From contig NZ_JAATVY010000019.1 in the NCBI RefSeq assembly GCF_011947195.1, forward strand, positions 1-64,000: a stretch of 64,000 nucleotides of DNA. The letters are read 5' to 3'. This document shows, in pieces, positions 59,120-64,000 of the stretch (position 1 is its first letter; each line of letters opens with the position of its first letter). The stretch comes from Planosporangium thailandense. GTDB taxonomy: Bacteria; Actinomycetota; Actinomycetes; Mycobacteriales; Micromonosporaceae. Below the pieces are notes generated by a model, which ran no database searches, was not told the DNA's origin, and saw nothing but the letters and a program-made list of their open reading frames with translations. A program made the position numbers and the translations under genes.

Positions 59120-60849
59120 TGACACAGATTCCGGCCCAGCGGCTACCGGAGCAGCGGCTACCGGAGATGCGGCGACTACCAGAGATACCGCAACAGCGCA
59201 CGCACCCCGATCCCGCGCCCGGCGGCCCGCCCGCGCCGGCGCTGTACCCGGCGCCGGACCCGTCCGTGTACCCCGCGCCGGACCCGGCGGTGCCGACTCC
59301 GGACATGGCTCCCGACGCACGGTCAGCGCCGGCCCAGGACACCGTGCGGCCGGCCCAGGAGGCGGCAAAGCGGGCCAACGACACCGTGCCGCCGGTCAAG
59401 GACACCGTGGTGCCGGCGAAGATCGCCGCGGCCCCGGTCAAGCGGGCCCGGCTCGTCGGCGTCGACGCGACCCGGGGGGTTGCGCTGCTGGGCATGATGG
59501 CGGTGCACTCGCTGTACGACTCCACCGCCAGCGGCAAACCGAGCTGGTCGTTCGCGATCTTCGGTGGGCGGGCCGCGGCGACCTTCGCCGTGCTGTCCGG
59601 GGTCGGCATCGCGTTCATGACCGGGCGCCGCCGGGTCCCGTTCCGGGCCGCGCCCGCCACGGTCGCGACGCTCGTCGTCCGCGCGCTGGCAATCTGCGCG
59701 ATCGGGATGGCGCTGGGCCACACCGACGCCTCGATCGCGGCGGTGATCCTGCCCTACTACGCGGTGATGTTCCTGCTGATGATCCCGCTGGTGTTCCTGC
59801 CGACGTGGCTGGTCGCCACGATCGGGACGCTCGTCGCCGTCGGCGCGCCCGTGCTCACCCACCGCGTGCTGCCCCGGCTGCCCGTACCGAATCTCGACAA
59901 CCCGGGGTTCGGCTCTCTCGCCCATCCCCTCAGCCTGCTCAGCGAGTTGACGATCACGGGGGAGTACCCCGCGCTGCCCTGGATGGTGTACCTGTGCGCC
60001 GGCCTCGTCGTCGGGCGGCTCACCCTGACCCGGCTGCGCACGGCGGTCGCGCTCCTCGGCACCGGGCTGGTGCTCGCCGTCGGAACGGCGGTCGCGTCGT
60101 CGATGCTGCTGCACCGGTACGGCGGCCTGGCGCACATCTGGGCCGCGCAGCCGCGCAGCGTGCTGACCGTGCCGGAGACCACCGAAATGCTGACCCTCGG
60201 CGGCGACGGCACCACCCCGGCCTCCACCTGGTGGTGGCTCGCGGTCAACGCCCCGCACACGAGCACCCCGTTCGACCTCGTCGGCACCACCGGCGCGGGT
60301 CTCGCGCTGCTCGGCTTCATGCTGCTCGCCGGCCGGGTCGCCGCCCGGATCCCGCGAGGGGTGATCACTGTCGTGCTCGCCCCGCTGGCCGCTGCCGGAA
60401 GCATGACCCTGAGCTTCTACGTGGCGCACATCCTGTTCATCAACTCCGAGTACGACCCGTACACGCCCGGCACCAGCTACCTCCTGCAGGTCATCGTGGT
60501 GCTGCTGGCCGGGCTCGCCTGGCGGGCGACCGCCGGCCGGGGGCCGCTGGAAGGGCTTGTCTCGGCGCTGGCCAACCGGGCCCGCCGCTGGGCCACCCCG
60601 GCGTCGCGCCGGCCGCCGGTCCGGCCCGTGGCGGCGGCCGCGGCGATGTCCCTGGGCAACCGGTTGGGCCTCGGCGGCACACTGGACGGTGGCCCGATGG
60701 TCACCGGGCCGGGCGGGGCGGCGGAAGGGCCCGCGGAGGTGACCGTGCGGCTGCCCGTACAGCGGGGGAGGCGCAGACGGCAGCGCGCCACCCGGCGCCA
60801 CAGCGTCCCGGACTACCCGACCCACGAGCGGACGAGGAGCAGGCCTTGA
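59119..60849 (+). CDS. DUF1624/HGSNAT-like membrane acyltransferase
   Basis: A 576-aa protein. The first ~110 residues are Pro/Gln-rich and probably disordered, with short repeats (LPEQRLPE, YPAPDPSVYPAPDP). The membrane part starts RLVGVDATRGVALLGMMAVH, the signature of heparan-alpha-glucosaminide acetyltransferase-like (DUF1624) and related acyltransferases, and has about 10-11 spans. The C-terminal 80 residues are basic and cytoplasmic. It may acylate a product made by the operon. Start ATG overlaps the previous TAA by one base; its stop overlaps the next TTG (TTGA). Confidence 0.82.
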   Translation: MTQIPAQRLPEQRLPEMRRLPEIPQQRTHPDPAPGGPPAPALYPAPDPSVYPAPDPAVPTPDMAPDARSAPAQDTVRPAQEAAKRANDTVPPVKDTVVPAKIAAAPVKRARLVGVDATRGVALLGMMAVHSLYDSTASGKPSWSFAIFGGRAAATFAVLSGVGIAFMTGRRRVPFRAAPATVATLVVRALAICAIGMALGHTDASIAAVILPYYAVMFLLMIPLVFLPTWLVATIGTLVAVGAPVLTHRVLPRLPVPNLDNPGFGSLAHPLSLLSELTITGEYPALPWMVYLCAGLVVGRLTLTRLRTAVALLGTGLVLAVGTAVASSMLLHRYGGLAHIWAAQPRSVLTVPETTEMLTLGGDGTTPASTWWWLAVNAPHTSTPFDLVGTTGAGLALLGFMLLAGRVAARIPRGVITVVLAPLAAAGSMTLSFYVAHILFINSEYDPYTPGTSYLLQVIVVLLAGLAWRATAGRGPLEGLVSALANRARRWATPASRRPPVRPVAAAAAMSLGNRLGLGGTLDGGPMVTGPGGAAEGPAEVTVRLPVQRGRRRRQRATRRHSVPDYPTHERTRSRP

Positions 60850-61649
60850 CAGACCGATCGCGGTCACCGCTCATCAACCGGCGACGTCTCCTGATCGGCG
60901 CGGGCGGCGCGGTCGTTCTCGCCGGGCTGGGGTGGGCCGGTATGTCCACGGTGGAGTCGAAGAAGCCGGGTCCCCTGGCCCTGGTCTACCGGGGACCCGC
61001 GTCGTGCAACGGCTGCTCGGAGTCGGTCGCGACGCTGCTGCGCAACTCGCCCACCGCGTTCCGAACCCAGTTCTGCGGCCCCGACGAGGCCGTGGACATC
61101 ACGCCCGCGGCCCTGGCCAAGGCGACGCTGTACGCCCAGCCGGGCGGCGGCAGCGTGAACTCGGCCTGGCGCAAGATGCGCCGCTACGCCGACCCCATCC
61201 GCAGCTTCGTCCACCAGGGCGGGCACTACCTCGGGTTCTGCCTCGGCGCGTACCTCGCCGGGGCCAGCCCGGGGTTCGACCTGCTGCCCGGTGACACCGA
61301 CGAGTACGTGGGCAGCCCCGGAGCACAGGTGCGGACCACGGACGACACGCTCATCCAGATCCGCTGGAGAGGCCGGCCGCGGACCATGTACTTCCAGGAC
61401 GGCCCACTGTTCCGGTTGCGACCCGGCGCGCCGGCCGTGGTCCTCGCGACATACGACACCGGCGCGCCGGCCGCCGTCGTCGCCGCGTACGGTTCCGGCC
61501 GGGTCGGCGCCGTCGGCCCCCATCCGGAGGCCGACCGGTCGTGGTACGACGGCGCGGACCTCAGCAACCCCACCGGCATCCACTTCGACCTCGGGTACGA
61601 CCTGGTCGAAAGCACCATGCACGGCGCGGTGCCCCCCTCGAAGAGCTGA
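60846..61649 (+). CDS. BPL_N / class I glutamine amidotransferase-like protein 2, Tat-type signal
   Basis: A 267-aa paralogue of the protein at 58370. The N-terminus NRRRLLIGAGGAVVLAGLGW is a twin-arginine type signal, so the domain probably acts outside the membrane. ALVYRGPASCNGCSESVATL, ATLYAQPGGGSVNSAW, HYLGFCLGAYLAG (Cys132) and VGPHPEADRSWYD (His226, Glu228) repeat the family motifs. CNGC is an added Cys pair. The TTG start with AGGAG upstream overlaps the preceding stop. It is the last gene of the operon; a convergent flavoprotein gene ends 14 nt away. Confidence 0.85.
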   Translation: MTDRSRSPLINRRRLLIGAGGAVVLAGLGWAGMSTVESKKPGPLALVYRGPASCNGCSESVATLLRNSPTAFRTQFCGPDEAVDITPAALAKATLYAQPGGGSVNSAWRKMRRYADPIRSFVHQGGHYLGFCLGAYLAGASPGFDLLPGDTDEYVGSPGAQVRTTDDTLIQIRWRGRPRTMYFQDGPLFRLRPGAPAVVLATYDTGAPAAVVAAYGSGRVGAVGPHPEADRSWYDGADLSNPTGIHFDLGYDLVESTMHGAVPPSKS

Positions 61650-61663
61650 CCGCGGCGCGATGT

Positions 61664-62824
61664 CTACCGCAGCGCGGCGACCGCCACGCGTACCGGCAGC
61701 CGGTCGACCATCGGCGCGAACGTGAGGTCTCCCCGGCAGAAGCGGCTGAACATCCGCCAGCCGGGCGGGGTCGCGAGCGCGAGATGGAACGCGGCGGGGC
61801 GCTTCGTGAACGCCGCGAGCAGCCGGCGACCGGCCCGCATCTCGGGGATCAGGGTCCGCTCGATCTCGGACTCGTACCCGCGCAGCGCCGGCTCCGGGTC
61901 ATCGCCACCGCACGCCGCGGCGGCGGCCGTCCCCGCCGCCGTACCCGAGCGCAGCGCGTAGCTGATGCCCTCGCGGGTCCACGGTTCGAGCAGGCCGGCC
62001 GCGTCCCCGGCGACCAGGACCCGGCCACGGCGCAGCGGGGAGTCGTCGGTGCGGCACCGGGTCAGGTGTCCGGAGTCGTGGGCCGGCTGGATGCCGGCCA
62101 GACCGAGCCGGCCGACGAAGGAGCGAAGGTACTCCTTGGTCCGTTCGCCGTGGCCGCGCGCCGCGATGACGCCGACCGTGAGCCGGTCGTCCTTGGGGAA
62201 GACCCAGCCGTACGAGCCGGGCAGCGGGCCCCAGTCGATCAGGACCCGACCGCGCCACCGCGCCCGTACCGGCTCGGGCACCGGCAACTCCAGCTCCAAC
62301 CCGAGGTCGACCTGACCGAACCGGACGCCGACGTGATGGCCGGTCACCCCCGCCGAGCCGTCGGCGCCGACCAGGACCCGGGCGGCCACCCGGGTACCGT
62401 CCGCGAGCAGTGCGTACGCGCACTCGCCGTCTTGATCGACGCCGCGGACCCGGATGCCCTGGCGTACGACCGCCCCGGCGGCGACGGCGGCCATCCGCAG
62501 GGCGTCGTCGAACTCCTCCCGGCGCACCATGCCCAGCAGCGGCGCCTCGTCGCGGCGGGTGAAGCCGCGCCGGCCCCGGTGGGTGAAGGTGGCGGCGCGG
62601 ACGGGGTCACGGGCGGCGAGACGGGCCGGCTCGGGGGCGTCCAGGGCGCCGACGACCCGCAGGGATGCGCCGACGAGCCCGCCGCCGCACGTCTTGTACC
62701 GGGGATGCTCACCTCGCTCGAGGACGAGCGTGCGCGCTCCGGCGCTCGCGGCCGCGTACGCCGCGGCGAGACCGGCCGGCCCGGCGCCCACGACGGCGAC
62801 ATCCCAGACCGGTGGCACGGACAC
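61664..62824 (-). CDS. FAD-dependent oxidoreductase, geranylgeranyl reductase family
   Basis: A 386-aa flavoprotein. VAVVGAGPAGLAAAYAAASA is the FAD-binding Rossmann motif, followed by KTCGGGLVGAS with the family C-G-G. VRREEFDDAL, VLVGADGSAGVTGHHVG and GRVLVAGDAAGLLEPWTREG (the G-D-A-A-G motif) complete the pattern. Relatives reduce isoprenoid double bonds or oxidise secondary metabolites and menaquinone precursors. It is convergent with the Pls/PosA operon, so membership is not implied. GTG 62824 is the start. Confidence 0.92.
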   Translation of the reverse strand: MSVPPVWDVAVVGAGPAGLAAAYAAASAGARTLVLERGEHPRYKTCGGGLVGASLRVVGALDAPEPARLAARDPVRAATFTHRGRRGFTRRDEAPLLGMVRREEFDDALRMAAVAAGAVVRQGIRVRGVDQDGECAYALLADGTRVAARVLVGADGSAGVTGHHVGVRFGQVDLGLELELPVPEPVRARWRGRVLIDWGPLPGSYGWVFPKDDRLTVGVIAARGHGERTKEYLRSFVGRLGLAGIQPAHDSGHLTRCRTDDSPLRRGRVLVAGDAAGLLEPWTREGISYALRSGTAAGTAAAAACGGDDPEPALRGYESEIERTLIPEMRAGRRLLAAFTKRPAAFHLALATPPGWRMFSRFCRGDLTFAPMVDRLPVRVAVAALR

Positions 62825-62873
62825 GACGGCAGCCTAACGTACCGGTCCGGGTGGACCGCCTGCCGTGGAGCGG

Positions 62874-64000
62874 TTACCGCATCGCCCGTGTTCCGGAGCC
62901 CCAATGGGGGGCGTTCCAGCGGGTGGTGAGACCCCCGAGGGTGCCGGAGCCGGTGGCGGTGAGGGTGAACACGGCGACGTGGCTGGTGCCGTAGTCGTAG
63001 AACAGGCTGATGTCGGTCTTGCCGTCGCCGTTGAAGTCGCCGGTGGCCAGGAACTTCGTGCCGGTGCCCCAGTAGGGGGCGTTCCAGCGGTTGGTGAGGG
63101 CACCGAGGGTGCCGGTGCCGGTGGCGGTGAGGGTGAACAGGGCGACGTGGCTGGTGCCGTAGTCGTAGAACAGGCTGATGTCGGTCTTGCCGTCGCCGTT
63201 GAAGTCGCCGGTGGCCAGGAACTTCGTGCCGGTGCCCCAGTAGGGGGCGGTCCAGCGGTTGGCGAGGCCCGCGAGGGTCCCGGTGCCGGTGGCGGTGAGG
63301 GTGAACACGGCGACGTGGCTGGTGCCGTAGTCGTAGAACAGCGCGATGTCGGACCTGCGGTCGCCGTTGAAGTCGCCGGTGGCCAGGAATTTCGTGCCGG
63401 TGCCCCAGTAGGGGGCGGTCCAGCGGTTGGCCAGACCTCCGAGGTTCCCGGTGCCGCTGCCGGCCGCGGTGAGGGTCCACAGCGCGACGCGGCCGTTGCC
63501 GTAGTCGTAGAACAGCGCCAGGTCGTCCCGGCCGTCGCCGTTGAAGTCCCCGGTTGTCACGAACTTCGTGCGGGTGCCCCACACCGGCCGGTCCCAGCGG
63601 GGCAGCGGCCCGGAGAAGCCGCCGTCGCCGTTGCGGTCCGCGGTGAGGGTCCACAGGGTGACGTGGCCGTTGCCGTAGTCGTAGAACAGCGCCAGGTCGG
63701 CCTTGCCGTCGCCGTTGAAGTCACCGGCGGTCACGAACTTCGTGCCAGGTCCCCAGTTGGGGCCCTGCCAGCGCAGGACCGGCGCGCCGAACCCGCCGCC
63801 CGCCTGGGCGGTCAGCGTCCACAGCGCGACGCGGCCGTTGCCGTAGTCGTAGAACAGCGCCAGGTCGTCCCGGCCGTCGCCGTTGAAGTCGGCCTTGACC
63901 CGTGACGAATCCGCGCCCGTCGGCTGGGGGACGGTGCCGGCGGCCGGCCGGCCGGCGATGGCGACGTTGAGCAGCCTGTCGGGCGATCCGGGGCCGGCGT
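62874..64000 (-). CDS. FG-GAP/VCBS repeat protein (partial at right edge)
   Basis: The C-terminal part of a protein built from 56-58-residue repeats. Each has a calcium-loop DFNGDGKTDISLFYDYG or DFNGDGRDDLALFYDYG, then a strand HVAVFTLTATGTG and a spacer RWNAPYWGTGTKFLATG. At least six repeats are visible, as in seven-bladed propellers that are secreted or carried by actinobacterial hydrolases. The gene continues beyond 64000, so the N-terminal domain is unknown. The stop TAA is at 62874-62876. Confidence 0.88.
   Translation of the reverse strand, partial: AGPGSPDRLLNVAIAGRPAAGTVPQPTGADSSRVKADFNGDGRDDLALFYDYGNGRVALWTLTAQAGGGFGAPVLRWQGPNWGPGTKFVTAGDFNGDGKADLALFYDYGNGHVTLWTLTADRNGDGGFSGPLPRWDRPVWGTRTKFVTTGDFNGDGRDDLALFYDYGNGRVALWTLTAAGSGTGNLGGLANRWTAPYWGTGTKFLATGDFNGDRRSDIALFYDYGTSHVAVFTLTATGTGTLAGLANRWTAPYWGTGTKFLATGDFNGDGKTDISLFYDYGTSHVALFTLTATGTGTLGALTNRWNAPYWGTGTKFLATGDFNGDGKTDISLFYDYGTSHVAVFTLTATGSGTLGGLTTRWNAPHWGSGTRAMR
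62930..63440 (-). repeat. 168-bp near-identical repeats in FG-GAP gene
   Basis: Three consecutive 168-bp units (anchor GTAGTCGTAG at 62991, 63159, 63327) are nearly identical at DNA level; the next anchor at 63501 is 174 bp away and more diverged. Confidence 0.88.

Overview
The window is very GC-rich, coding-dense DNA with strong G/C bias at third codon positions, many GTG/TTG starts and many ATGA/GTGA gene overlaps. It also carries F420/NADP-reductase-like, DivIVA, PucR, TipA-type MerR and SAM-methyltransferase (Methyltransf_19) families. This points to a filamentous actinobacterium. Codon style and gene families resemble Micromonosporaceae, but that is inference; no rRNA or other marker gene is present.

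Layout. 1-5.8 kb: tail of a possible HNH/DUF222 protein, a GNAT acetyltransferase, a DUF2203 protein, and a LysR regulator divergent from an sdhCAB-type succinate dehydrogenase/fumarate reductase operon that ends in a strong terminator. 5.9-19.6 kb: housekeeping and accessory genes: an APC permease, several tiny genes, a redox operon (NADP reductase-like, zinc MDR, cupin, YCII) divergent from a TetR gene with paired operators, an HXXEE protein, HIT, Sir2, a TipA-type MerR with its 19-bp-spacer promoter, an esterase, a Nudix hydrolase and an MMPL exporter. 20.4-31.4 kb: a class IV lanthipeptide locus: orphan LuxR-type regulator with an atypical receiver, membrane protein, LanL synthetase (lyase-kinase-zinc cyclase), translationally coupled S9 peptidase, four tandem precursor genes (three venezuelin-like plus one divergent, overlapping precursor), and a two-gene ABC exporter. 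31.5-40.5 kb: pxpABC 5-oxoprolinase, an imidazolonepropionase-like amidohydrolase, an APC permease, a soluble PAS-MCP protein, and an ArsR-SulP pair. 40.6-48.6 kb: a deleted cupin pseudogene, a nucleotidyltransferase, a FabR-like TetR with two operators, small membrane proteins, and a polyamine-type ABC importer divergent from a PucR regulator. 48.7-51.9 kb: a LigD-type PE-ligase, a SAM methyltransferase and a DivIVA-domain protein.

53.3-61.6 kb: a second, less familiar operon. It encodes a Pls/PosA-type single-module NRPS (A-T followed by membrane and hexapeptide-repeat regions), a guanidino-enzyme homologue whose catalytic His appears replaced by Asp, two class-I-glutamine-amidotransferase-like (BPL_N) paralogues, and a DUF1624-like membrane acyltransferase. 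The last four genes are linked by 1-4 nt overlaps. A 1.4-kb lower-GC stretch without a convincing gene precedes it. The window ends with a geranylgeranyl-reductase-type flavoprotein and a partial FG-GAP repeat protein.

A pervasive oddity is that many gene ends, gene starts and unconserved linkers carry a short tandem array (unit 13-21 bp, 2-6 copies), each with an unrelated unit. The arrays inside proteins have units of 15, 18 or 21 bp. Arrays between genes mostly have 13, 14, 16, 17 or 19 bp units, so reading frame appears to filter a general duplication process. No rRNA, tRNA, CRISPR array or transposase was recognised.
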